Below, piece after piece: positions 6,629 through 14,119 of a stretch of DNA of 15,146 nucleotides. Each line of letters starts with the position of its first letter. The stretch's first letter is position 1. The notes under the pieces were generated by a model. It saw only the letters and a list, made by a program, of their open reading frames with translations, did not search any database and had not been told where the DNA came from. Origin of the DNA: RGDT01 sp964630925. GTDB taxonomy: Bacteria > Planctomycetota > Planctomycetia > Gemmatales > Gemmataceae. Both the position numbers and the translations under genes were made by a program. Location of the stretch: assembly GCA_964630925.1 (NCBI GenBank), contig CAZVZK010000205.1, positions 1 through 15,146 on the forward strand. The letters are read 5' to 3'.

Positions 6629-7750
6629 ATGGACACCCGCCAGCCCGACGAGACACCCGAGCACGACACCGAGGCGCACTTCCAGGCCGCCAGCGCGGCC
6701 CTGGCGCGGCCCGACCCGCCCGCGCCCCTGTGGTGGAAGACCCTCATCTGGGCGTTCGTCGCCGGCACCGCCGCCGTCCTGGCCACGCTCTCGCCCGAAG
6801 GCGCGTTGGCGATCATCGCCGCCATGCTGCTCCACGAGCTGGGCCACTGGATCGCCATGCGTCTGCTCGGCTTCCGCGAGGAGGGGCTGTTCTTCCTCCC
6901 GTTCTTCGAGGCGGGGCTGCGGCCGGCGGCCGCCCCGGTGCCGGTCCTCCATCGCGCCCTCGCCATGCTCGCCGGCCCGCTGCCCGGCCTCCTCCTGGCG
7001 GCGGTGATCCAGGGGGCGCTGCACCCGCCGCTGGGGACGCCGCAGGCCCTGCTCGTGGGGGCGCTCCTTCTGTTCAACGGCGTCAACCTCTTGCCGCTCG
7101 GGGGCCTGGACGCGGGCCGGCTCCTCGAGGTCTTCCGCCTGCACGCCCGGCCGCTGCAAGGCGCGTCGGTCCTCCTGCTGCCGGCCCTGGTGTTCCTGGC
7201 GCTGGGCTGGGCGATGGGGTCGTGGATGCCCGTGGCGTTCGCGCCGCTCCTCCTGCTCGGCACGGGCCCACATTACTCCACCTGGAGGCAGAACCTCGGC
7301 GAGCTGCCGCCGCTGCCGCCCGACCTCGCCCAGCTCGACGAGACGCAGCGCCGCGCCCTGCACGGCCAGACCACCGAGATCGACCCGGAGGGGGCCGCCT
7401 CGGTGATGCGCGAGCTGCACCAGAGGGCCACCGAGCCGCGCCCCGGCGAGCGCGGCTGGCTACTGCTGGCCGGCCTGCACGCGGCAGGCGTGCTGCTGGC
7501 GTGCTTCGTCATCGGCCTGGTCGAGCGCGACACCTCGGCCGCCGTGGCCGCCCTCGTCGCGGAGTACGACGGGTACAAGGCCGGGCGCGTGGGGTGGGAC
7601 GCGCTGATCGAGACGTGGAAGGCGGCCCCGCCCCGCATCCAGGGGCAGGCGATGCAGAGGCTCACCCAGCGCTGGGTGGCCGACTCGAAGGCCGAACGCG
7701 AGGTCCCGAAGCTCGCGGCCGCGCTGGCGCTGCCCCTCAGCGTGAAGTGA
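6629..7750 (+). CDS. Site-2-protease-type (M50) membrane zinc metalloprotease
   Basis: A 373-residue integral membrane protein. H69-E70-L-G-H73 inside a hydrophobic helix is the HExxH zinc motif. N153-L-L-P156-L-G-G-L160-D161 matches the second site-2-protease motif (NxxPxxxLDG), which supplies the third zinc ligand, with A162 inserted before the glycine. Helices are at about 38-55, 58-80, 108-128, 137-157, 176-195 and 200-212, followed by a soluble part and one more helix near 275-295. Such enzymes cut substrates within the membrane and often release regulators. No PDZ domain is seen, and the ~80-residue C-terminal tail after the last helix is of unknown role. The gene stands alone on the plus strand. 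Its last 14 bases overlap the end of the convergent NPCB gene. The Shine-Dalgarno is weak: GGGAGG is 15 bases upstream. Confidence 0.87.
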   Translation: MDTRQPDETPEHDTEAHFQAASAALARPDPPAPLWWKTLIWAFVAGTAAVLATLSPEGALAIIAAMLLHELGHWIAMRLLGFREEGLFFLPFFEAGLRPAAAPVPVLHRALAMLAGPLPGLLLAAVIQGALHPPLGTPQALLVGALLLFNGVNLLPLGGLDAGRLLEVFRLHARPLQGASVLLLPALVFLALGWAMGSWMPVAFAPLLLLGTGPHYSTWRQNLGELPPLPPDLAQLDETQRRALHGQTTEIDPEGAASVMRELHQRATEPRPGERGWLLLAGLHAAGVLLACFVIGLVERDTSAAVAALVAEYDGYKAGRVGWDALIETWKAAPPRIQGQAMQRLTQRWVADSKAEREVPKLAAALALPLSVK

Positions 7751-8921
7751 CGCGGATCAGCCGCGCGTCCACCACGTTCACGGCCGTTCGGACCGGGCCG
7801 GCGCCGCCAGCCAGCACCTCCACCGTCAGCGTCTTCGCCCCGCCCAGGGGCAGCGCCACCCGCGCCGGCGCCCGCCCCCACGCCAGCTCGTGCTCCTCAG
7901 CCGGCTTGCCGTCCAGCAGCAGACGCACCCGCGCCTTGCCGCGCCGGCCCTCCACGTCATCCAGGCCGATCAGCGCCTCGAACCTGTCGTGGCCCGCCAC
8001 GGCGTACTCGATGCGCGAGTGGGCCCGCAGCCCCACGCCCTCGGCCCACGACGAGCCGCCCACGCGCAGGTCGCCGCCGGCCTCGGTGGCGTCTGCCGAC
8101 CAGAGCGACGACTCGTCCAGATACGGGAAATACTCGTACTTCGACGGCTTGAGCGTCGAGAGGATCACGGCACGGTCCGTACGCGGCTCGAGGGACACCA
8201 GGCGCTCCGCCGACACCGACAGCTTCGCGCCGAACGGCGTCCGGGCGGTGAAGAAGCCGTCGGCCACGGCCGCCCCCGTGACCGTCAGGCGCTCGCCGCC
8301 GGACAGGACGACACGGGCGGCGCCGGGCAACGGCTTCGGCCTCTCGGCCAGCTCGGTGTTGAAGGCGACGGCGGAAACCTGCGTCCACGGCACCGAGCGC
8401 CTCTTGCCGGCCTTCTCGACCTCGGCGCTGGCACCGAGGCGGGACAGGTTGCCCTCCAGCGAGTCGCCGTTGCGGAGGAGGATCACGTCGGTGGAACGCT
8501 TGCCGGCGAGGATGCGGCGGAGGACGGCCTCGCCGGAGGCGGCGCGGTCGGGGGCGGTGCGCCAGATGAGCCGCACCGACGCCAGCGGCACCGTCACGAC
8601 CCCGCCCAGGCCGTCGTGCTTGAACGAGAGTTTCTCGCCGTCGAGCTTCAGGCCCTCGGCGGGGATGCGGCCGCCCGACGCCAGGACGAGATGCTCCTCC
8701 GCCGGCAGCGGCGGCATCTTCGCGCCCTCGACGCGCAGCCAGAGCAATTCGGCGGCGGGCACCTTCTTCCGCACGCCGGCCCCCAGGACCAGTTCGTCGG
8801 CGGAGAGGGAGGCGAGGGGCCCGCGCACCTCCTTGCCGGCCAGGTTGCGTGCGACGAAGACGGGGCCATCATGGGCGTGGGCGGCGAGTGGTAGCAACAG
8901 GACGATCAAGAGACGAGGCAT
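7737..8921 (-). CDS. Secreted protein with four beta repeats and a C-terminal NPCB carbohydrate-binding domain
   Basis: A 394-residue protein starting MPRLLIVLLLPLAAHA, a good signal peptide with likely cleavage after AHA (residue 16). Residues ~20-246 contain four copies of a ~45-residue unit (about 20-64, 77-121, 144-188, 202-246). Each has the pattern V-L-x-x-G-x-x-L-x-G-x-L then VP-x-x-x-L-x-x-L. Residues ~250-390 match the NPCB/NPCBM domain: SSLWSADATEAGG, WAEGVGLRAHSRIEYAV, RFEALIGLDD, LLLDGKP, and a valine-rich final strand ending DARLIR. That domain binds carbohydrate in glycosidases of other bacteria. No catalytic domain is present. The start at 8921 has GGAGG seven bases upstream. 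It follows the WD40 gene by 68 bp on the same strand. Confidence 0.87.
   Translation of the reverse strand: MPRLLIVLLLPLAAHAHDGPVFVARNLAGKEVRGPLASLSADELVLGAGVRKKVPAAELLWLRVEGAKMPPLPAEEHLVLASGGRIPAEGLKLDGEKLSFKHDGLGGVVTVPLASVRLIWRTAPDRAASGEAVLRRILAGKRSTDVILLRNGDSLEGNLSRLGASAEVEKAGKRRSVPWTQVSAVAFNTELAERPKPLPGAARVVLSGGERLTVTGAAVADGFFTARTPFGAKLSVSAERLVSLEPRTDRAVILSTLKPSKYEYFPYLDESSLWSADATEAGGDLRVGGSSWAEGVGLRAHSRIEYAVAGHDRFEALIGLDDVEGRRGKARVRLLLDGKPAEEHELAWGRAPARVALPLGGAKTLTVEVLAGGAGPVRTAVNVVDARLIRVTSR
8184..8864 (-). repeat. Four tandem copies of a ~45-residue beta unit inside the NPCB protein
   Basis: The encoded units share spaced residues such as LLRNGDSLEGNLSRL (unit 3) and VVLSGGERLTVTGAAV (unit 4), with a VP or VS step before the closing strand (KVPAAELLWL in unit 1, VPLASVRLIW in unit 2, VPWTQVSAVAF in unit 3). 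Identity is low, so the duplication is old. The fold may resemble small beta-barrel repeats, but this is a guess. Confidence 0.7.
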
Positions 8922-8928
8922 CGGTGGC

Positions 8929-8952
8929 CCTCCCCCGGCATTGTCGCGGGGG
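8929..8952 (-). promoter_or_regulatory. Ribosome binding site of the NPCB gene within a small hairpin
   Basis: On the minus strand GGAGG (8929-8933) precedes the ATG at 8921 by seven bases. The adjacent guanine run pairs with a cytosine run: plus-strand CCCCCG 8932-8937 and CGGGGG 8947-8952, with a 9-base loop. The stem partly covers the Shine-Dalgarno and may limit initiation unless ribosomes arrive from the WD40 gene. Confidence 0.45.
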
Positions 8953-8989
8953 GACGCGTGGGCGGCAACGAGGATGCGTTGGCTGAGGG

Positions 8990-11575
8990 TCAGCGGCCCG
9001 AGCGCACGTTGAGGCGTTTCACGGCGGCGAGGGCGCGACGAGTCAGCTCGGCGCCGGGCTCGCCGGCGGCCAGACGCATCAACAGCGCCCACGCCTCCGG
9101 CGTGGCCGCCAGCTCCAGCACGGCCACGGCCCGCGTCTGCGGGACGGCGTCGGGGTCGGGCTTGTTGGTGATGCGTTCGACCAGGCGATTGAGGCGGCGG
9201 CGTGCCTCGGTGGACAGCCTGCCGGCCAGCGCCGCGCGGAACAGCCCCTCGGCGGGCCGGCCCAGCTTCGCCAGCGCGGTCGCCGCGTCGTCGCGGGTCT
9301 TCTCGTCGTCGGATTCGAGTTTGCCGATGAGGTTGCGGACGGCGGCGGCGTCGAGGCGCGGTACGGGGGTGAGTTTCGGCAGGTGCTGGAGGGCGGCGTC
9401 GCCGTGGGCGGCGAGGGGGGCGAGGGCGGCGAAGGCGGCGGCGGGGTCGGCGCCGAAGGCCCGCGCGGCGAGGGGCGCGGCGGGGGCGGGCGGCGGGAGG
9501 GCGGGGCGGAGGCGCGACACGTCCCAGAGGAGGATGGTGGTGTCCATGCCGCCGCTGGCGAGGGTGCGTCCGTCGGGCGAGAACGCCACGCACAGGGCGT
9601 CGCCCCGGTGCCCGGTGAATGTGGCCAGCTTCTTGACGGAATATACGCCCCAGACGTGTACCGCGCCGCCCGTGGCGACGGCCATCAGCCGGCCGTCGGG
9701 GGAGAAGGCGGCGGCGTGGACGCCGCTCATGCCGGGCTTATCATTCTTCGCGGAGAAAGTGGCGAGGCGGGTGCCGGTGTGCGGGTCGTGCAGGCAGACG
9801 TGGGCGTTGCCCTCCTCGTCCTTCTCGGAGCGGACGACGGCGAGGAGCTGGCCGTCGGGCGAGAAGACGACGGAGCCGACGGGCCGGCCCTCGGGGCCGG
9901 TGCGTTTCTTGCGGTCCTGGTGAGCGAAGGAGCGCAGATGGGTGCGTGCGGGCAGGTCGAATAGGAGCGTCTTCTTGCGTCCGGCGACCGCGAGGAATCG
10001 ACCGTCGGGTGACAGGGCGACGGCGTCGGTGTGCGAGCGGAACGTTTCGGGGCGGACCTCCTCGGGATCAGGGTCCTTGAGGTCGTCGAGTAGGTCGCCA
10101 TCCAGGGACCAGACACGGACGCCACCGAGGATTCCCATGCGGGCGGTTAGCAGGCGCGAGCCGTCGGAGGAAAAGGCGACGGAGAGGGGCGGACGCTCGG
10201 GGTCGCGCAGCTCGGCGGGCCGCTTCGTAAAGTCGGCGGCATCCCAGACGTAGAGGACGCGGCTGGGCAGACCGCCGGGGGCGTCTCCGCCGAGCGCGGC
10301 GAGGCGCGAGCCGTCGGGGGACCAGGTCAGCGATGTGGACGGGGAGGGGATGCTGTTGAAGGGTTGGAAGCTGTCGGTCGTGCCGAGGGAGAGGACGTGC
10401 AGCCCCTGGCGAGTGCGGACATCCCAGACGCGGGCGGTCTGGTCGGCTCCGCGCGAGGCGAGGCGTTTGCCGTCGGGGGAGAACTGGAGGGAGACGACGG
10501 CGGAGTGGTGGCCGGGGCGTGCCTGCAGTTCCTTGCCGGTCTTCACATCCCAGACGCGGAGCGAGTGCAGGGTGCCGGCGGTGACGAGCATCCGGGAGTC
10601 GGGCGAGAAGGCGGTCTCCCGAACGCCACCTCCGCAATCGGGAAGTGTCTTCAGGAGTTTGTAGGTCGCCGTACACCAGATGCGGACCTCGGGTGAGCTG
10701 GAGCCGTTCGACGCGAGCAGTTTCCCATCCGGGGAAAGGGTAAGATGAAGGGCACGTGCGAAGATGGCATGGAGCTCCTTACGGGTGGTCATGTCCCAGG
10801 TGCGTACGCTCCCCCCGTCAGCCGAAAATAGCTTCGTTCCGTCCGCCGAGAAAGTCATTGACCAGACATTCCCCTTGTGCCCCTCAAGGATCCCGGCCGA
10901 TTTCCCCGATTTGGTTGACCACAGTCGAATCATCCCCTTCCCCGGCGGCCATTCCTGAGCCGTGGCGAGGATGGCGCCGTCAGGGGAGAGGGCCAGCGAA
11001 CGCGGCCTGCCGTCAGCGGTTTCAACGGTTCTTACCAGCGTCCCGCGCTCACTATCCAACAGGGCAATCGCTCCGGCCGGTGTTTTGCCGGACGAGTAGG
11101 CCGCCACCAACGGCCTGTCACGTGCAGAGGCCAAAACCCACGAATCGGCACGCGACTCGTACTCGACGGCCGCGTCTGACTTCCAATTAACGAACCAGAT
11201 CGGGCGTGCCCAGGGCTTACTACCGATGAAGGTAATCCGATCCGTCTTCGCGCAGACGACCGCACGGTCACAGTGGTCTCCACGCAGCGCTTCGTACAGG
11301 CTCCTTCCTTGTCCACCATCAAACACCTGGACGGAGCCATAGTTCGCAGCCACAAGCCACCAACGGCCGTGCGGCCAGGAGACGGAATGGATGGGCGATG
11401 ACATTCGCCACCGCAGGGTGCCCAAGCGTGCGGTTGAACCCGAGGGCAGCCTTGGCTCGTCATCTCCCGGCACGAAGGGGCCGGCGCCTCGCGCCACTGC
11501 GAACCCCTCGAAGAAGACAATAGCGGCGATCACCCATTGAACTGGGTTAACGAAGATGCGTGGAGTGGTGCGCAT
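8990..11575 (-). CDS. 14-blade WD40 beta-propeller protein with helical C-terminal domain
   Basis: An 861-residue protein. An N-terminal hydrophobic stretch (VIAAIVFFEGFAVARGA, residues ~14-30) is probably a signal peptide or anchor. About 14 propeller blades follow, residues ~55-686. The clearest carry FSPDG-type turns and close on VWD or LWD (SLQFSPDGKRLASRGADQTARVWD; CVAFSPDGRTLASGGMDTTILLWD). The first three blades are more diverged. Fourteen blades would make two seven-bladed propellers, usual scaffolds for protein interactions. Residues ~687-861 are alpha-helical and HEAT-like (DDEKTRDDAATALAKLG), a tail often attached to WD40 proteins in planctomycetes. No kinase or protease domain is fused. 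The start ATG at 11575 has only a G-run upstream. It lies 68 bp before the NPCB gene on the same strand and 78 bp after the beta-helix gene. Confidence 0.87.
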   Translation of the reverse strand: MRTTPRIFVNPVQWVIAAIVFFEGFAVARGAGPFVPGDDEPRLPSGSTARLGTLRWRMSSPIHSVSWPHGRWWLVAANYGSVQVFDGGQGRSLYEALRGDHCDRAVVCAKTDRITFIGSKPWARPIWFVNWKSDAAVEYESRADSWVLASARDRPLVAAYSSGKTPAGAIALLDSERGTLVRTVETADGRPRSLALSPDGAILATAQEWPPGKGMIRLWSTKSGKSAGILEGHKGNVWSMTFSADGTKLFSADGGSVRTWDMTTRKELHAIFARALHLTLSPDGKLLASNGSSSPEVRIWCTATYKLLKTLPDCGGGVRETAFSPDSRMLVTAGTLHSLRVWDVKTGKELQARPGHHSAVVSLQFSPDGKRLASRGADQTARVWDVRTRQGLHVLSLGTTDSFQPFNSIPSPSTSLTWSPDGSRLAALGGDAPGGLPSRVLYVWDAADFTKRPAELRDPERPPLSVAFSSDGSRLLTARMGILGGVRVWSLDGDLLDDLKDPDPEEVRPETFRSHTDAVALSPDGRFLAVAGRKKTLLFDLPARTHLRSFAHQDRKKRTGPEGRPVGSVVFSPDGQLLAVVRSEKDEEGNAHVCLHDPHTGTRLATFSAKNDKPGMSGVHAAAFSPDGRLMAVATGGAVHVWGVYSVKKLATFTGHRGDALCVAFSPDGRTLASGGMDTTILLWDVSRLRPALPPPAPAAPLAARAFGADPAAAFAALAPLAAHGDAALQHLPKLTPVPRLDAAAVRNLIGKLESDDEKTRDDAATALAKLGRPAEGLFRAALAGRLSTEARRRLNRLVERITNKPDPDAVPQTRAVAVLELAATPEAWALLMRLAAGEPGAELTRRALAAVKRLNVRSGR

Positions 11576-11595
11576 GCGGCCCCCGTGGTTGAACG

Positions 11596-11619
11596 GGCGC
11601 CGCCTCGCGAGGCGGCGCC
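11596..11619. repeat. 24-bp perfect palindrome between beta-helix and WD40 genes (possible terminator)
   Basis: Arms GGCGCCGCCT and AGGCGGCGCC flank a CGCG centre, so all 24 bases are self-complementary. It lies 34 bp after the beta-helix stop and 20 bp before the WD40 start, both on the minus strand. Minus-strand bases after it (CGTTCAACC) are not a T-run, so it is not a classical intrinsic terminator. It could act with Rho or be a structured 5' leader of the WD40 mRNA. Confidence 0.5.
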
Positions 11620-11653
11620 GCGACCTTGCCTGACCCAGCAGCGCTGCCTCAGG

Positions 11654-13642
11654 TCAATCGTGGTCGTTGTTCAACCAGTTATTCAGGCCGAGGGGGTCGG
11701 ACTGCCATCCCGCCCCGTTGGGCTTGTCGTCCCCTGCCGTGTCCTTCCCGATGGTGTTGCCCTGGACGGTGTTCCCGCTCGTGGCGCCACCGACGAACTG
11801 CACGCCGAAGCCGGTGTTCCCGGCGATGAAGTTCCTCGCACCCTCGGCCACCCCGCCGACGGTGTTGTTCGTGGCGCCCTGATCCATCCGGACACCGCTC
11901 ATCGCATTGCCGAGGGTGTTGATGCCGTTCTTGGCCAGGCCGATGTAGTTGCCCTGGACGAGGTTCAACTGCGCGTTGGCCAGGGCGATCCAGATGCCGT
12001 CGCCGCCGTTGCCCGAGATCACGTTACGGCTCTGGGCGTTCTGCCCGCCGATGATGTTGCTCTGCGCGCCCTCGATCTTGATGCCGGAGTCGCCGTTGCC
12101 GCGCGCCACATTCCCGGCCTTGTTCGTGCCGATGTAGTTGTTCACGATCACGTTGGAGGTCGCATAGCCGGCGTCGATCAGGATGCCGTTGTTCGTGTTC
12201 CCGGAGATCACGTTGCTCACATTGATGCCGGCCGCGCCGATCTCGTTGCTCGACCCGGTGATCTCGACCCCGTTGGCGCCGTTGGGGAGCGCCGTATCGC
12301 CGGCCGCGTTCAGCCCGATGGTGTTGGAGTACACCTTGTTGAACTTCGCGTCCGCGCCGATGAGGCCGACGCCGTCGGTGCCGTTGCCGGAGATGACGTT
12401 GCCCTGGCCGACGAGCACGCCGCCGATGTAGTTGTTCTGGGCGTTCTGCACGAGGACGCCCCGCATCCCGTTGGCACGGGCCGCCGTGCCGTCCCTGTTG
12501 GTGCCGATGTACGCGCCGTAGACCTTGTTCCCCGTCGCGCTGGTCCCGGAGATCAGGACGCCGTTCTGCAGGTTGCCGGCGATGATGTTGCGCCCGAGGA
12601 GCTCGTTGTTCGTGCCGCCGATGATCCGCACGCCGTGGGTGACGTTCCCCCGCACGGTCGAGCCGTCCACCGCGAGGCCGATCACGTTGTTGATGATCTT
12701 GTTCTGGTGCGTCGATGAGATGTGGACACCGGACGTGCCGTTGGCGGAGATCACGTTGCCCAGCTCGGCCGTCTGGGTGTCGAACCCGCCGATGGTGTTG
12801 TTGACCGCCCCGGCCCCGAGGTAGACGCCCGCCCCGGCGTTCGCCAGCGCGGCCATCCCCGTCCAGTCTAGCCCGATGTAGCAGGCGACGACCTGATTGA
12901 GGATCGCCGCCGGCGGCGGCGGCTGGCCCGGCATCTGGATCGCCGCCGCGATCTCGACGCCGCTGCTCGTGTTGCCGGAGATCACCGTGGGCACCTGGCC
13001 GGTGAGGTAATCGCCGACCGTGTTCCCCGACCCCGTGATGACGATGCCCTGGGCGTTGCCGAGGCCCGCCGCCGTCCCCGTCACGTTGGTCCCGATGTAG
13101 CAGCCGTAGACCCAGCCGCCGGGGGAGCCGGCGGGGTTGTTGATCTCGATGCCGGAGCCCTTCAGGCCGCCGGCGGTCCGCTGGAACCTGTTGATCGCCA
13201 GCCCACAGATCGTCACGTTGCCCGCGCCGACGGTCAGGCCGTTCGCCCCATTGACGAGGTTCTGGCCGGCCAGTTCGATCCACGGCTTCGGGTCGGCCAG
13301 CGCGCCCCCCTGCGTGAAGCCGTCGATCAGCACCTGCTCCGTGATCGTGGGCAGTTCGCCACGTACGGCATCGAGCGTGATCGTCTTCGCGGTCCCCTGG
13401 ACGCCGATATTGAAGTCGATGACATCGAGGACGTTGGGGTTGGCGTTGCCGTTGGCCTGCTCGATGGCCCAGCGGAAGGTTCCGGCCGTACCGTCGTCCG
13501 CGTCCTTGGTCACCGTGAAGGTGGCCGGGACGCTCCTGTCCTCCAACACCTCAACCCTGGGGCGGGCACGGCGGCGCTGCCCCCCCCGCTTCGCTTCCAA
13601 CAACTCGCTGACGCGGGCCGTGATCCAGTCCCAGAACGCCAT
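11654..13642 (-). CDS. Right-handed parallel beta-helix surface protein with CSLREA-like and 'LEDR' N-terminal motifs
   Basis: A 662-residue protein, predicted to be exported. It starts with a short amphipathic helix (MAFWDWITARVSELLEA) and a basic stretch. RVEVLEDRSVPATFTV (29-44) follows, the planctomycete N-terminal motif related to LEPR-XLL and thought to accompany surface localisation. Residues ~42-70 (FTVTKDADDGTAGTFRWAIEQAN) look like a CSLREA-type domain. From ~176 on come seven full and one partial parallel beta-helix units of 57-75 residues, built around YIGTN..G, GV.I, NVISGN. Such units often bind or cleave polysaccharides or act as adhesins. No polysaccharide-lyase catalytic residues are obvious. 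It ends NGAGWQSDPLGLNNWLNNDHD. The start ATG at 13642 has AGAGGAG upstream (AGGAG six bases from the ATG). A sigma-70-type promoter is seen at 13721-13749. Confidence 0.87.
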   Translation of the reverse strand: MAFWDWITARVSELLEAKRGGQRRRARPRVEVLEDRSVPATFTVTKDADDGTAGTFRWAIEQANGNANPNVLDVIDFNIGVQGTAKTITLDAVRGELPTITEQVLIDGFTQGGALADPKPWIELAGQNLVNGANGLTVGAGNVTICGLAINRFQRTAGGLKGSGIEINNPAGSPGGWVYGCYIGTNVTGTAAGLGNAQGIVITGSGNTVGDYLTGQVPTVISGNTSSGVEIAAAIQMPGQPPPPAAILNQVVACYIGLDWTGMAALANAGAGVYLGAGAVNNTIGGFDTQTAELGNVISANGTSGVHISSTHQNKIINNVIGLAVDGSTVRGNVTHGVRIIGGTNNELLGRNIIAGNLQNGVLISGTSATGNKVYGAYIGTNRDGTAARANGMRGVLVQNAQNNYIGGVLVGQGNVISGNGTDGVGLIGADAKFNKVYSNTIGLNAAGDTALPNGANGVEITGSSNEIGAAGINVSNVISGNTNNGILIDAGYATSNVIVNNYIGTNKAGNVARGNGDSGIKIEGAQSNIIGGQNAQSRNVISGNGGDGIWIALANAQLNLVQGNYIGLAKNGINTLGNAMSGVRMDQGATNNTVGGVAEGARNFIAGNTGFGVQFVGGATSGNTVQGNTIGKDTAGDDKPNGAGWQSDPLGLNNWLNNDHD
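11657..13117 (-). repeat. Tandem coding repeats of the beta-helix protein
   Basis: Seven full units and a truncated eighth encode the pattern hxxxxIG(T/L)xxxG, Gh.I, N.IGG, NVISGN, GV.I, where h is hydrophobic. They are diverged at DNA level but keep a period of about 170-225 bases. Proteins of this kind can gain or lose units by recombination. Confidence 0.75.
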
Positions 13643-13648
13643 CGGCGA

Positions 13649-13653
13649 CTCCT
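13649..13653 (-). promoter_or_regulatory. Ribosome binding site of the beta-helix gene
   Basis: On the minus strand AGGAG (within AGAGGAG) lies six bases before the ATG at 13642. It rules out the longer upstream in-frame extension, which has no protein-like composition. Confidence 0.75.
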
Positions 13654-13720
13654 CTGATTTGAGAAGAATGGACGTGCGGCAGGCGTCCCGTGCGACGCCC
13701 CGAGGTGAAATGCTGAAGGT

Positions 13721-13749
13721 AGGGTAACGGCCCGTTGGAAGGATGTCAA
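13721..13749 (-). promoter_or_regulatory. Candidate sigma-70-type promoter of the beta-helix gene
   Basis: On the minus strand a perfect TTGACA (13744-13749), a 17-base spacer and TACCCT (13721-13726) lie 79 bases upstream of the start. The -10 matches only the first two and last consensus bases, but it resembles the TATCCT of the sugar operon promoter. Confidence 0.55.
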
Positions 13750-13981
13750 CGGCCGGAGTGGCCCGCCCTCGCGGATGGCGCCTAGAGTCACCGAGTGGGA
13801 TCGAAAGACGCTCCCGAAATCTGGCGGTGGGCCACCCCAGCCCGGCTCGCCCGATCTGGCACGGCCTGCCGCGGACGGGGCCGCCCGCCGTGGCGCGGTG
13901 ACACAGTGGGCATGTGGCCAGGTGGCCAGGTGGCTCGCGCAATCGCTGCCCATCCGTGGCTCACAGCGTCAGCCGGCGCCA

Positions 13982-14039
13982 GAGTCACCTGCCCACTATC
14001 AACCGAAGTGGGCAGGTGACTCGCGGGCAGGTGACTCGG
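13982..14039. repeat. 16-bp inverted repeat with a duplicated right arm
   Basis: The left arm (13982-13997, core AGTCACCTGCCCACT) and right arm (14007-14022, core AGTGGGCAGGTGACT) are perfectly complementary over 16 bp around a 9-base loop. The right arm is duplicated: GGGCAGGTGACTCGC (14010-14024) is followed directly by GGGCAGGTGACTCGG (14025-14039). The left arm could thus pair with either copy. It may be a palindromic dispersed element or a transcription end signal for the TIM-barrel gene about 100 bp upstream. No T-run follows. Confidence 0.65.
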
Positions 14040-14060
14040 CGTCCTCGGGCGATGCACTGA

Positions 14061-14098
14061 CGCCCCCCCTCCTCCTTCTCGGGGAGAGGGCGGAGGGG
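14061..14098 (-). terminator. Possible 3' hairpin of the TIM-barrel gene
   Basis: Shortly after the TGA at 14120, the minus strand reads CCTCCGCCCTCTCCCC, a GAGAA spacer, then GGAGGAGGGGGG. This can fold into an imperfect stem (CCCTC-TCC with GGA-G-GAGGG). It resembles gene-end repeats common between planctomycete genes. No U-tract follows, so terminator activity is uncertain. Confidence 0.35.
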
Positions 14099-14119
14099 TT
14101 GTGCCCACGCCCGGTGATC

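Larger units (their letters stand above)
13643..14119. other. Repeat-rich intergenic region upstream of the beta-helix gene
   Basis: No gene is supported in this 477-bp gap. It holds the beta-helix gene promoter, an 8-bp tandem repeat (TGGCCAGG, 2.5 copies, 13915-13934), a long hairpin with a duplicated arm (13982-14039), and a purine/pyrimidine stretch (14061-14098) just after the TIM-barrel gene's stop. This is typical of repeat-laden gaps in planctomycete genomes. Confidence 0.6.

Noticed and set aside
6730..9012. 760-codon plus-strand frame
   Set aside because: It spans three unrelated regions on both strands and has no domain; a product of high GC and few stop codons.
8922..9593. Upstream extension of the NPCB frame
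   Set aside because: It lies within the WD40 gene's helical tail in another frame; the signal peptide and Shine-Dalgarno begin at 8921.
11537..12718. 393-codon plus-strand frame opposite the beta-helix gene
   Set aside because: Its apparent repeats are only the mirror of the beta-helix repeats on the coding strand.
13915..14039. Short spaced repeats as a CRISPR array
   Set aside because: Units are 8 and 15 bp, directly tandem without unique spacers, and no cas genes are near.
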